From Planctellipticum sp942493135 (GTDB taxonomy: Bacteria > Planctomycetota > Planctomycetia > Planctomycetales > Planctomycetaceae), in contig OW818684.1 of assembly GCA_942493135.1 (NCBI GenBank), forward strand, positions 6,448,001 through 6,512,000: DNA of 64,000 bases. Reading direction: 5' to 3'. Below the pieces are notes generated by a model. It was not told the DNA's origin, searched no databases, and worked only from the letters and a program-made list of their open reading frames with translations. Positions 55,293-63,301 of this stretch are shown here, in pieces; the first letter of the stretch is position 1, and each line of letters opens with the position of its first letter. Made by a program: the position numbers and the translations under genes.

Positions 55293-58289
55293 TCATTCAG
55301 ATTCAAAATCACGCGGCACGCATTGGCCAGGCCGAACTGCTGCACGTACTCCGCCAGCGCCGCCGACTCCTCCGCGGTCGGCTCGCGCGACAGTGCCGTG
55401 CGGAACGCTGTTCGCGGCTTGCTCTGCCGGAGTCTGCGCCTCGGCCGAAACCTGCTCGGCGAAATGCTTTGCTAGCACCACTGTCAACTGGTTGTTGAGC
55501 AGTGTCAGCGCCTGCAGCGGCGTGATGGTCTCGTTGCGTTTCTCGACCAGCATCGACGGATCGGCGCAGTCCAGCGTCGCCATGAATGGCTGCTGCTTCG
55601 ACCGCACCAGGAAGCGGTAGACCGACCGCCGCATCGAACGCGGGTCTTCCGGATCGTGCAGGTGATACTCGAAGTGGGGCGAATGCTCCGGATGCTCGAT
55701 CACGAAGTCCTGGAAACTGGGACCGCCCATCTTCGCATCCAGCCGGCCCGAAACCGCCAGCAGACTGTCCCGAATCGACTCGGCATCCAGCCGACGACGA
55801 TTCGCGTGCCACAACGACGCGTTGTCGCCGTCCCGCTGATGCTGGTCGGCGGCGAAAGGCGACTCGGAAGATTGTCGATAGACGGCGCTGGTCACCAGCA
55901 GCCGGTGGAGCTGCTTCAGCGATTGCCCGTCGTCGCGGAACTCGACCGCCAGCCAGTCCAGCAGTTCCGGATGTGTCGGCAACTGTCCCATCCGGCCGAA
56001 GTCGTTGGGCGTGTCGACCAGTCCCCGCCCGAAGTGGAATTGCCAGACGCGGTTCACGATCGATCGCCAGGTCAGCGGATTCTCGCGATGGCTGAGCCAT
56101 TGGGCGAGGGCTGCCCGGCGTGTCCCCTCCGGCTGGTCAAGCGTTGAATCGAACCGACTCGGCGAGAAACCGAGCGCCGACAAGGAACCCGGCGCAACTT
56201 CGCGGCCGGGGTTCTGCACGCTGCCGCGATTCAGAATATGGATCGGCCGCGGTTTCCCGCCGCTGGCCCCGGTCCCCGCGAACGCTCCGCTGCCGGTATG
56301 GACGGTTCCGGCGTAGACGACGCGCTGAGGCGGCAGCGACTTCAAGTCCGCATCGACCGGGCCGAGCTTCGCCGCAACCTGCGTCAACTCGTTGCGGATC
56401 GCGGGCTCGACCACGCGTTGCAGCAGTTCTTCACGACGCTGCTGCAACGCCTGCAGGTCCTCGGGGCTCTTCGTCCCGCCGGGAAAGATGCCGTCGACGA
56501 GATTCTGCCGGCCCCAGCGAATCGGGGCCTCAATCGAATCGAGCGCTGCGACCGGTTTCCCCAGTGCCAGGTTCTTGCCGGCGGCATCGAGAACGGATAG
56601 TTCCGAGAGTGCGAAGATGAAATCGTTCTGGCGCGGGGCCAGCTTCGTCGCGGTGAATCGGACCCAGCGGGCGGACTTGCCGCCGACATCGGCGCTCTGC
56701 AGCGCCGTCCCCGGATTCGGCGCGTCCGCGCCGGTCCGGTCGAAAACCACCACAGACTCCGGCCCGAACTCCGGTGTCCCCGATACTTCGATCCGGAACC
56801 GGACGGGATAGCCGAAGCCGGCGCCGATCCCATTGAAATCGTCGTAACAGGCCACCCAGGTCAGCCGTTCGATGGCGACGGATTCCCCCAGATCGATCTG
56901 CACCCACTTGGCGGTGTCGGCGGAGCGTTCGATCTGACTATGATAACCGTGCTGTGGAGGCCGCTCGCTCGGCGGTTGTCTGGCCTGCTGGATCTGAGCG
57001 TCCAGCGCCGCGAGATCTGCGCCGCCGAGTTGCGTGACGCGACCGTCAAGCTCCTGCTTCCGGGCGGCGAGTTCGGTCTTCTGAGCCATCAGTTCCAATC
57101 GCTGCCGCCGGATCTGCGGGTCGACGTCGTAGGCCTTGTCGGCGCGATCGAGAGCCGCAAAGACGGCCTGGAGACTGTAGTAGTCTTCCTGGGCGATGGG
57201 ATCGAATTTGTGATTGTGACACTGCGCGCAGTGGACGGTCAGACTGCTGAACGTGTTGATGGTATTGGCGACCATATCGTCGCGATCGAGATGCCGGGCT
57301 ACCTTGCCGTCAATCTTGGTTTCAGGGACTTCGGCATGGCCGATGAAGTCCCAGGGCCCCGCCGCGATGAATCCCAGCGCCTCGATTCCATCGACCGTGT
57401 CGGGGTAAAGCACGTCGCCGGCGACCTGTTCGGCGACGAACCGGCCGTAGGGTTTGTCGTCGTTGAAGCTGCGGATCACGTAGTCCCGGTAGGGCCAGGC
57501 GTTCAGACGCAGTTTGTCCTTGTCGTAGCCGTGCGTCTCGCCGAAGTGGACTACGTCGAGCCAGTGCCGGGCCCAGCGTTCTCCGTAGTGCGGCGAATCG
57601 AGCAGGCGATCGACCAGCCGCTCATAGGCCTGCGGATTGTCGTCGGCGATGAATGCGTCGACTTCAGCAGGGTTCGGGGGCAGACCGACCAGATCGAAGT
57701 ACAGGCGGCGGATCAGCGTCCGGCGATCGGCCTCGGGAGCCGGCTGCAGCCCCTCCCGTTCCTGCCGGGCAGCAATGAAGGCATCGACCGGCGTCCGCAC
57801 CCACACTCGGCGCGAAGCGGGCAAGGCGGGGATTTCTGGTCGGGTCAACGGCAGCAGCGACCACCAGTCCGTGGCCTGGACCTGCGGTTCGTGGAGGACG
57901 ACGTCTTTCGGCCACGCCGCCCCTTCAGCGAGCCAGCGACGCAAGATTGCCACTTCGGCCTCCGTCAGCGGCGGCTCGCCCTGCGGCATTTCGGCCTTGC
58001 CATCGACGGGGATCACCAGATCGAGCAGATAGCTGTCGGACGGCGATCCAGGTTCAACCGCCGGTCCGCTCGAACCGCCCGTCAGCAACTGCTGGCGGTT
58101 CTCCAGCGATAGACGGCCCTGATTCTCATTCGAGTTGTGGCAGGCGAGGCACTTCGCCTGCAGCAGCGGAGCGACGTCTTTGCGGAATCGGCGGTCGGCG
58201 GCCTCGTCACCCAGGGAGCTGCCGATGACCAGCGGCCCTGGCAGGGCCATTAGAAACAAGCCGAGTTGCACGACGCGTTGCAAATTCAA
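55293..58289 (-). CDS. PSCyt1/DUF1549/DUF1553 (PSD1) cytochrome-type protein with inserted discoidin-like domain, frameshifted at C-terminus
   Basis: A 998 aa exported protein. Domains: signal peptide 1-27; PSCyt1 with haem motif C47-x-x-C50-H51; DUF1549 (about 165-380, second CxxCH at 354-358); a discoidin/F5-8-type module (about 450-580: AKWVQIDLGESVAIERLTWV); and DUF1553 (about 700 on: WRSIVNRVWQFHFGRGLVDTP, MRRSVYRFLVRSKQQPF, LQALTLLNNQL). Near 55409 the frame shifts: the encoded end NSVPHGTVARADRG is foreign, while another frame gives AFRTALSREPTAEESAALAE and NEFVFVD, the normal ending, stopping at 55274. TTG start with GGAGGG 7 bp upstream; overlaps the GntR stop by 4 bp (TTGA). Confidence 0.88.
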   Translation of the reverse strand: MNLQRVVQLGLFLMALPGPLVIGSSLGDEAADRRFRKDVAPLLQAKCLACHNSNENQGRLSLENRQQLLTGGSSGPAVEPGSPSDSYLLDLVIPVDGKAEMPQGEPPLTEAEVAILRRWLAEGAAWPKDVVLHEPQVQATDWWSLLPLTRPEIPALPASRRVWVRTPVDAFIAARQEREGLQPAPEADRRTLIRRLYFDLVGLPPNPAEVDAFIADDNPQAYERLVDRLLDSPHYGERWARHWLDVVHFGETHGYDKDKLRLNAWPYRDYVIRSFNDDKPYGRFVAEQVAGDVLYPDTVDGIEALGFIAAGPWDFIGHAEVPETKIDGKVARHLDRDDMVANTINTFSSLTVHCAQCHNHKFDPIAQEDYYSLQAVFAALDRADKAYDVDPQIRRQRLELMAQKTELAARKQELDGRVTQLGGADLAALDAQIQQARQPPSERPPQHGYHSQIERSADTAKWVQIDLGESVAIERLTWVACYDDFNGIGAGFGYPVRFRIEVSGTPEFGPESVVVFDRTGADAPNPGTALQSADVGGKSARWVRFTATKLAPRQNDFIFALSELSVLDAAGKNLALGKPVAALDSIEAPIRWGRQNLVDGIFPGGTKSPEDLQALQQRREELLQRVVEPAIRNELTQVAAKLGPVDADLKSLPPQRVVYAGTVHTGSGAFAGTGASGGKPRPIHILNRGSVQNPGREVAPGSLSALGFSPSRFDSTLDQPEGTRRAALAQWLSHRENPLTWRSIVNRVWQFHFGRGLVDTPNDFGRMGQLPTHPELLDWLAVEFRDDGQSLKQLHRLLVTSAVYRQSSESPFAADQHQRDGDNASLWHANRRRLDAESIRDSLLAVSGRLDAKMGGPSFQDFVIEHPEHSPHFEYHLHDPEDPRSMRRSVYRFLVRSKQQPFMATLDCADPSMLVEKRNETITPLQALTLLNNQLTVVLAKHFAEQVSAEAQTPAEQAANSVPHGTVARADRGGVGGAGGVRAAVRPGQCVPRDFESE

Positions 58290-58996
58290 AGTTGTCCCTC
58301 CTGCAATTCGGCGCGCAAGTCCGTCAACGCCGCTTCCACATGCTCCCGCATGGCGCGACGGGCGGCAATCGCATCGCCGGTCCGGATCGCCGCCAGAATG
58401 GCGAGGTGGCCCTGGAGCGCCGGCTCGCGCCCGCCCCGGCCGATGGTGGTCTGCCGCGACGCCCGCAGCAGTTCGGCGAGCGAATCGAGCAGAAAGACGA
58501 ACAACGGATTGCCGCTGGCCTCTGCCAGAATCCGGTGGAACTGAATGTCGGCCTCGACCATTCCCGGAATGTCCGGCGCGGCGGCCAGAAGCTCGTTCGA
58601 CCGTTCGAGACGGCTAATCAATTCGGGCGAACAGCGCTCCGCGGCCAGGGCAGCGATATCGCTTTCCAGCGGCAGCCGGACTTCCGCAAGATGCAGCAGA
58701 GAAGCCGCCGAACGCTCCATCACCAGCCGCAGCCCGTCGGTGATCGGCTGAGAGCCAGCCGGGAGCACGCGGGGTTTGCGGCCTTGCGAGACTTCGATGA
58801 GGCGTTGCGACTGCAAATGCTGCATGGCCTCGCGGACGACGCTTCGCGAGACCCCCAGTTCGCGGCAGAGGGCGCCCTGCGGCGGCAACTCGCCATCCAG
58901 CCCGAAAACGCCGGCGACGATCCGTTCCCGGAGCGCCTCGACCGTCTGTTCGACGAGCCGGCGGGAGCGGAGCAGCGGTAGTGCGGTGCCAGTCAT
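58286..58996 (-). CDS. GntR-family regulator with FCD domain (FadR subfamily)
   Basis: A 236 aa regulator. The N-terminal winged helix (LVEQTVEALRERIVAGVFG, LPPQGALCRELGVSRSVVREAMQHLQSQRLIEV) is followed by an all-helical FCD ligand-binding domain (about 95-225) with D/H metal-type positions in EADIQFHRILAEASGN and the late GHLAILAAIRTGD and REHVEAAL. FCD regulators sense carboxylic or sugar acids. It is first in a probable operon with PSD1 and DUF1501, translationally coupled to PSD1 through TTGA, which suggests that this secreted pair is induced by a small acid ligand. ATG at 58996. Confidence 0.92.
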   Translation of the reverse strand: MTGTALPLLRSRRLVEQTVEALRERIVAGVFGLDGELPPQGALCRELGVSRSVVREAMQHLQSQRLIEVSQGRKPRVLPAGSQPITDGLRLVMERSAASLLHLAEVRLPLESDIAALAAERCSPELISRLERSNELLAAAPDIPGMVEADIQFHRILAEASGNPLFVFLLDSLAELLRASRQTTIGRGGREPALQGHLAILAAIRTGDAIAARRAMREHVEAALTDLRAELQEGQL

Positions 58997-59012
58997 CGAG
59001 CGCCTGTCACAT

Positions 59013-59044
59013 GTCTGATAAGTTCCTGATGCAGGATATCAGAC
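59013..59044 (-). promoter_or_regulatory. Candidate operator of the FCD-GntR operon
   Basis: Arms GTCTGATA (59013-59020) and TATCAGAC (59037-59044) are exact inverted repeats enclosing a smaller dyad TCCTG-ATG-CAGGA (59024-59036), 17 to 48 bp upstream of the GntR start. On the minus strand a weak TATCCT -10 lies inside it. This is a plausible autoregulatory site. Confidence 0.5.
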
Positions 59045-59075
59045 CGGTGACCGAATGCAAGGATTGCTTGACCGA

Positions 59076-59558
59076 TCAGGTTGCCTCGGTGGCTGACCGC
59101 TCCACCAGTTGCACAATCATCCGTTCCAGATCGGCAGACACCACCGGTTTTGTCAGGTACTCATCGCAACCGGCGCGCAGACAGAGTTCGCGATCGCCGT
59201 GCATCGCGTGCGCCGTGACCGCCAGAATTGGCAGTTGGCACCCCTTTTCTCGAAGCAGCGATGTCGCCGTGTAACCGTCCAATTCGGGCATCTGCATGTC
59301 CATCAGGATGAAGTCGACTGGCGGCGGCTCCTGCAGGCGACCGACGATCGTCCGATCTTCGGTCAACGCTTCGACGCCCAGTCTGCCGTTCGCGGCAATT
59401 GTGATCACCGCTCCGCGCTTCCTCAGCATGTATGACAGGATCTGCTGGTTCGCGGGACTGTCTTCGACCAGGAGCACGCGAATTCCGCCGAGTGGCGGCT
59501 TCACAGTGGCAGCAGACCCCGGTCGCCCGGCTTTCGAAACGTCCGGTTCGAGATCCAT
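59076..59558 (-). CDS. Stand-alone response-regulator receiver protein
   Basis: A 160 aa protein with a 27-residue N-terminal tail and one receiver domain: RVLLVEDSPANQQILSYMLR, phospho-acceptor Asp in FILMDMQMPELDGY, Thr/Ala region LAVTAHAM, and Lys in EYLTKPV. The sequence is most like receiver domains at the end of hybrid histidine kinases, so it may be a detached fragment or partner of one. No kinase domain is found upstream. GGAGG lies 10 bp before the ATG at 59558. An alternative longer frame upstream has no family content. Confidence 0.88.
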   Translation of the reverse strand: MDLEPDVSKAGRPGSAATVKPPLGGIRVLLVEDSPANQQILSYMLRKRGAVITIAANGRLGVEALTEDRTIVGRLQEPPPVDFILMDMQMPELDGYTATSLLREKGCQLPILAVTAHAMHGDRELCLRAGCDEYLTKPVVSADLERMIVQLVERSATEAT

Positions 59559-60143
59559 TTCAGATCTCCTCCCAGTGGAGTGCCAATTCGGTCGTTCCAG
59601 GCCCGGAGGTCGCCCTGTCGAAGCCGTCCGACCCGAGGGGCGCGACCGAGGCTGCCGTGGCGCCGACATCGAATTCGGCCAGACGTCCGGGTCGGAGAAA
59701 CGAGCGACGGAGCCCGAGAACAGACGACGAGGCACGGAGCATGGCGCAGAATCTCCCGAGTCCGCAGAGGCTGTAAGACCTCGGCGGCGTCACCGGGAGA
59801 GTGGAGCGCCCATCCACCCGGAGAACCGACCACTGAATCGATGTCACTGTCCATCGCCGCACATCGGCAACGGATTCTGGCAGTCCGGGTGACCAAATTG
59901 CGTTCGGCCCGACGGATGCTGCCCGCAATCGAGAACAGGATCACGGTGGGGATGCACCAGATCGAATTCGGAGGACGACATGAGCGCCAGTCGACCTCGT
60001 CACTTGCAGAATCGGCGAATGCGCCGATCGTTCCACAGAGTATTCCTGTGCAAACTGAGCAAGGAGTTGCAAATACCGGTCGCGATGTATCGAGCGTTAC
60101 AAGTCACCGCTTCGTACCGCAGTTTGTCTTTCCCGACAGTTTC
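59559..60143. other. Intergenic region between receiver and DUF218 genes
   Basis: About 585 bp with no family-recognisable gene. A 62-codon open frame with a good ribosome binding site begins at 59980, listed separately. Confidence 0.35.
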
Positions 60144-60168
60144 TCATTCAGAGCCCGGCAGCAGGTAA
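59980..60168 (+). CDS. Possible small basic protein, unsupported by homology
   Basis: A 62-codon frame starting MSASRPRHLQNRRMRRSFHR. The only support is CGGAGGACGAC directly before the ATG, a good ribosome binding site. The product is very basic with no recognised motif and its 3' end overlaps the opposite DUF218 gene by 25 bp. More likely chance than real. Confidence 0.2.
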   Translation: MSASRPRHLQNRRMRRSFHRVFLCKLSKELQIPVAMYRALQVTASYRSLSFPTVSHSEPGSR

Positions 60169-61229
60169 TACCACCAGAATGCCGCCACCTCGCGGGCCGT
60201 CAGCAGCTTCTGATTGGGGAAGACGTAGCGCTGCCGGGCGGGGACGGTGAATACCTCGCGTCCCGAACGCTGATAGCAGAGTTTGATCCGTGGCAGATGA
60301 TAGCCATGGCTGACGGCCAGCAACTTTCTCGGTGACGGCGGTCCGAGCCGGTCGACGGTATTGCGAACAGTGCTGGCCGTATCCAGCCCGAGCCGATCCA
60401 GGCGAATGGCCGCGGCAGGCACGCCCCGCGCGATCGCCAGGTTCCGCATGGCCTCGGTTTCATGGAGACTTCCTTCGCCGGGGCCGCCCGACAACCAGAG
60501 TTCTCGAACCAGCCCGAGGCGGTAGAGTTCGACGGCCGTCCGAACCCGGTCGGCCAGGGCATGCGACGGTTGCCCGCTGCGGTAGACCCGGCAGCCGAAG
60601 ACGACGGCAGCGTCGGCCGGTCTGCGATCGTCGACTCGACTGAACAGGGAAATCTGCAGCAGCGCAAACAGGATGGCAACGACGGGTGCCAGGCCGACCG
60701 GAAGCCACCAAGATGCCCGACTGAACCGACGAGGTTTGCTCCACGCCAGTGCGAGCGAACCGGTGATTGCCAGAACTGTGACCAGCGAGACAACCGGGGA
60801 TATTCCGCTGAGAATCGCTTTCGGCTGAACCAGTCGGTGAAACTGCAGGGCGTTGCTGACAGCCACCAGCAGCGTCGCGGTCAACACGGCGGTGCAGACT
60901 CGTCGAAGAGGCACTGACGGCACCGGAAAGACGGCCGCCAGCAACGACAAGCCGGCCAGCAGCTCCCAGAGGCCGGCGAATGTCGCTGGCAGCGGGCCCA
61001 GGTCGAGCCACCAGTCTCGGGCACTGAAGCCGGGCCGGACCGAGTCCCCCACGACATTGGTGATGGCGAACAGCCCCAGAAACAGGGCTGTGGCACGAAC
61101 GACTTCTTTGAAGGTCCAGAATGCGATGCCGATGACGCATCGTCGGAATTCGCCCCAACGTAACACTGTGGCAGGCTCTGTGACGGGCGACTTCCGGCCG
61201 GCGAACAACGCGATCGCACCTGATGCCAT
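60144..61229 (-). CDS. Integral membrane protein with C-terminal DUF218 (YdcF/SanA-like) domain
   Basis: A 361 aa protein. The N-terminal half holds about five helices (FKEVVRATALFLGLFAITNVV, LWELLAGLSLLAAVF, VSLVTVLAITGSLALAW, LPVGLAPVVAILFALLQI). The C-terminal 165 residues are DUF218: DAAVVFGCRVYRSGQPSHALADRV, RELWLSGGPGEGSLHETEAM, and ASTVRNTVDRLG, LAVSHGYHLPRI. DUF218 proteins such as SanA and ElyC act in envelope barrier function, and YdcF binds S-adenosylmethionine in vitro. The catalytic role is unknown. The ATG at 61229 has GGAG 8 bp upstream. Confidence 0.85.
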   Translation of the reverse strand: MASGAIALFAGRKSPVTEPATVLRWGEFRRCVIGIAFWTFKEVVRATALFLGLFAITNVVGDSVRPGFSARDWWLDLGPLPATFAGLWELLAGLSLLAAVFPVPSVPLRRVCTAVLTATLLVAVSNALQFHRLVQPKAILSGISPVVSLVTVLAITGSLALAWSKPRRFSRASWWLPVGLAPVVAILFALLQISLFSRVDDRRPADAAVVFGCRVYRSGQPSHALADRVRTAVELYRLGLVRELWLSGGPGEGSLHETEAMRNLAIARGVPAAAIRLDRLGLDTASTVRNTVDRLGPPSPRKLLAVSHGYHLPRIKLCYQRSGREVFTVPARQRYVFPNQKLLTAREVAAFWWYYLLPGSE

Positions 61230-61411
61230 GACAGTTCTCCGGATCCCGTTGCGTGGAGCACCTCAGAAAATCCACGGGCTGCGCGGGCGATTTCTACCAG
61301 TCATCGCGAAGCAGTTCCAGACGAATGCTGAACCTCTTAACGGGTAACAGGTTGTGGCGGAACCGTCGCCTCGGCCGGGTATGGAGGAGTCTCTCGGGCG
61401 TTCAATGACTG

Positions 61412-61453
61412 CAGTCTGATTGACAGACTGTCGATAATTTTGAATAATCAAAA
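61412..61453 (+). promoter_or_regulatory. Sigma70-type promoter with two dyads upstream of the metal ABC importer
   Basis: TTGACA (61420-61425, perfect) and AATAAT (61443-61448, five of six) are 17 bp apart. CAGTCTG-N5-CAGACTG (61412-61430) covers the -35, and TTTTGA-ATAA-TCAAAA (61438-61453) covers the -10. Such an arrangement would allow repression by a metal-sensing regulator when Zn or Mn is plentiful; which regulator is unknown. Confidence 0.65.
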
Positions 61454-61488
61454 AGTCAGTTTTCAGTCCCCGGAGATCGTTCGCCCAA

Positions 61489-62463
61489 ATGTCTCAACCC
61501 TCAGTTTATTTCCTTGCAGGAAAACTCCTCACGCTGGCCTTCACGGCTCTCATGGTCGCCGGGTGCAACTCGGAATCTCCGCCACAAAGTGCCGACGCGC
61601 CGCTGAAAGTCGTCGCTACGACCGGCATGGTCGCCGATCTGGTACGGGCCGTCGGGGGCCCACGAGTCACGGTGACGGCCCTGATGGGGCCGGGGGTCGA
61701 TCCGCATCTCTACAAGCCCACCCGCAACGATATGCAGTTGCTGATGGACGCCGACCTGGTGTTCTACAACGGGTTGCACCTCGAAGGCCGGATGACGGAG
61801 ACGCTCGAACAATTGCACAAACCCGGCAAGCCGGTTGTCGCAGTTTCCGACGGTCTCGATCCGGAACGACTGCGGCATCCCCCGGAATCGCCGGACGTGC
61901 ATGATCCGCACGTCTGGATGGACGTGTCGCTCTGGAGTCAGGGAATCGGTCCCGTTGTCAAAGCGCTCGCCGGACGAGCCCCGGCCTTTGCCGCCGAGTT
62001 TCAGGAGCGGGGCGAAGCGTATCACCGGGAGTTGACGGCTCTGGACGGCCGCGTCCGGCAGATCATCGCCGGCATCCCCGAGTCGCAGCGGCTGCTGGTC
62101 ACGTCACACGACGCCTTCGGCTACTTCGGCCGCGCCTATGAGCTGGAAGTCCACTCCGTGCTGGGGGTGACGACGGACTCGGAAGCCGCGGTCAGCGATA
62201 TCAATCAGCTCGTCGATCTGGTCGTCCGCCGTAAGCTGCCGGCCGTCTTTATCGAGTCGAGCGTGAACCAGAAGTCACTGCAGGCGCTCGTCGAGGGGGC
62301 GGCGTCGCGCGGCGTGCAGGTCCGGCTCGCCGGTCCCTTGTACAGCGACGCTCTCGGACCGGCCGATGGTCCCGCGGGCAGCTATGCGGGTATGATCGAA
62401 ACGAACGCCCGGATGATGGCGGCCGCGCTTTCGCTGGACGCCACCGCGGCCCGGGAGGAATGA
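61489..62463 (+). CDS. Zinc/manganese ABC transporter substrate-binding lipoprotein (cluster A-I)
   Basis: A 324 aa metal-binding lipoprotein (signal FTALMVAGC, Cys lipidated) that delivers a divalent metal to the ABC importer encoded next. TroA/ZnuA features: VVATTGMVADLVRAVGG, MGPGVDPHLYKPTRNDM (first His ligand), DPHVWMDVSLW (second His), LLVTSHDAFGYFGRAY (third His/acidic), FIESSVNQKSLQAL and LYSDALG (Asp ligand). There is no His-rich loop, unlike E. coli ZnuA, so Mn or Fe is as likely as Zn. It is the first gene of a three-gene operon with a clear promoter upstream. Confidence 0.92.
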   Translation: MSQPSVYFLAGKLLTLAFTALMVAGCNSESPPQSADAPLKVVATTGMVADLVRAVGGPRVTVTALMGPGVDPHLYKPTRNDMQLLMDADLVFYNGLHLEGRMTETLEQLHKPGKPVVAVSDGLDPERLRHPPESPDVHDPHVWMDVSLWSQGIGPVVKALAGRAPAFAAEFQERGEAYHRELTALDGRVRQIIAGIPESQRLLVTSHDAFGYFGRAYELEVHSVLGVTTDSEAAVSDINQLVDLVVRRKLPAVFIESSVNQKSLQALVEGAASRGVQVRLAGPLYSDALGPADGPAGSYAGMIETNARMMAAALSLDATAAREE

Positions 62464-62470
62464 GCAGCCG

Positions 62471-63301
62471 ATGCAGCCTTCAACGGAAAAGTTGCCTCAA
62501 CCAGGCGGTGCGGCGCAGCTCGCCAACGATCACGACCACAGTTCGCCGCTGTCGATCGACGACATGACCGTCGCCTACCACCGGCAGCCGGTCCTGTGGA
62601 ACATCGACTACGACGCTCCGGCCGGCCGGCTGATCGCGATTATCGGACCGAACGGAGCGGGCAAGAGTACGCTGATCAAAGCCGTCCTGAACCTGGTGCC
62701 GCGGGCCTCCGGCGTGGTGCGGTTCTTTGGCGACACCTTCGAACACGCCCGCCACCGGATCGCTTATGTCCCGCAGCGGACCAGCGTCGACTGGCAGTTT
62801 CCGGTGACTGCCCTCGATGTCGTCACCATGGGACTCTATCGCCAGATCGGCTGGTTCCGCCCGGTCAGTTCCACTCACCGGCAGCGGGCGCTGGCGGCCC
62901 TGGAACGGGTCGGTCTGGCCGACTTCGCCCGGCGGCAGATCAGCCAGCTCTCCGGGGGACAGCAGCAGCGGGTTTTCCTCGCCCGGGCGCTGGTCCAGGA
63001 GGCCGACTTTTACCTGATGGACGAACCCTTCGCGGGCGTCGACGCTGCGACAGAACGTGCCATCGTCGAACTGCTGCGGGAGCTGCGGCGGCAGGGGCGG
63101 ACGGCGATGGTTGTCCATCACGACCTGCAGACCGTCACGGAGTATTTTGACGACGTGATGCTGCTCAATACTCGGCTGGTCGCCGCCGGTCCGACGGCGA
63201 CGGCATTTACGCCGGAGAATCTCCGCCGGACCTATGGAGGGAAACTGGCGCTGCTGGATCAGGTCGGTCATCAGATGACGCTGAGCGGGTCGCCGCGATG
63301 A
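62471..63301 (+). CDS. Metal ABC transporter ATP-binding protein
   Basis: A 276 aa ATPase of the Zn/Mn importer family (ZnuC/TroB/MntB). Walker A GPNGAGKSTLIKAVL, family stretch RIAYVPQRTSVDWQFPVTALDVV, signature LSGGQQQRVFLARAL, Walker B FYLMDEPFAGVD, and the switch His in VVHHDLQTV are present. VDWQFPVTALDVVTMG is typical of the Mn/Zn/Fe group. The gene starts 7 bp after the substrate-binding protein and its stop overlaps the permease start (ATGA). Confidence 0.95.
   Translation: MQPSTEKLPQPGGAAQLANDHDHSSPLSIDDMTVAYHRQPVLWNIDYDAPAGRLIAIIGPNGAGKSTLIKAVLNLVPRASGVVRFFGDTFEHARHRIAYVPQRTSVDWQFPVTALDVVTMGLYRQIGWFRPVSSTHRQRALAALERVGLADFARRQISQLSGGQQQRVFLARALVQEADFYLMDEPFAGVDAATERAIVELLRELRRQGRTAMVVHHDLQTVTEYFDDVMLLNTRLVAAGPTATAFTPENLRRTYGGKLALLDQVGHQMTLSGSPR

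Noticed and set aside
53531..58112. Long plus-strand frames over DUF1501 and PSD1
   Set aside because: Antisense shadows of genes with haem motifs, Tat signal and domain patterns on the minus strand.
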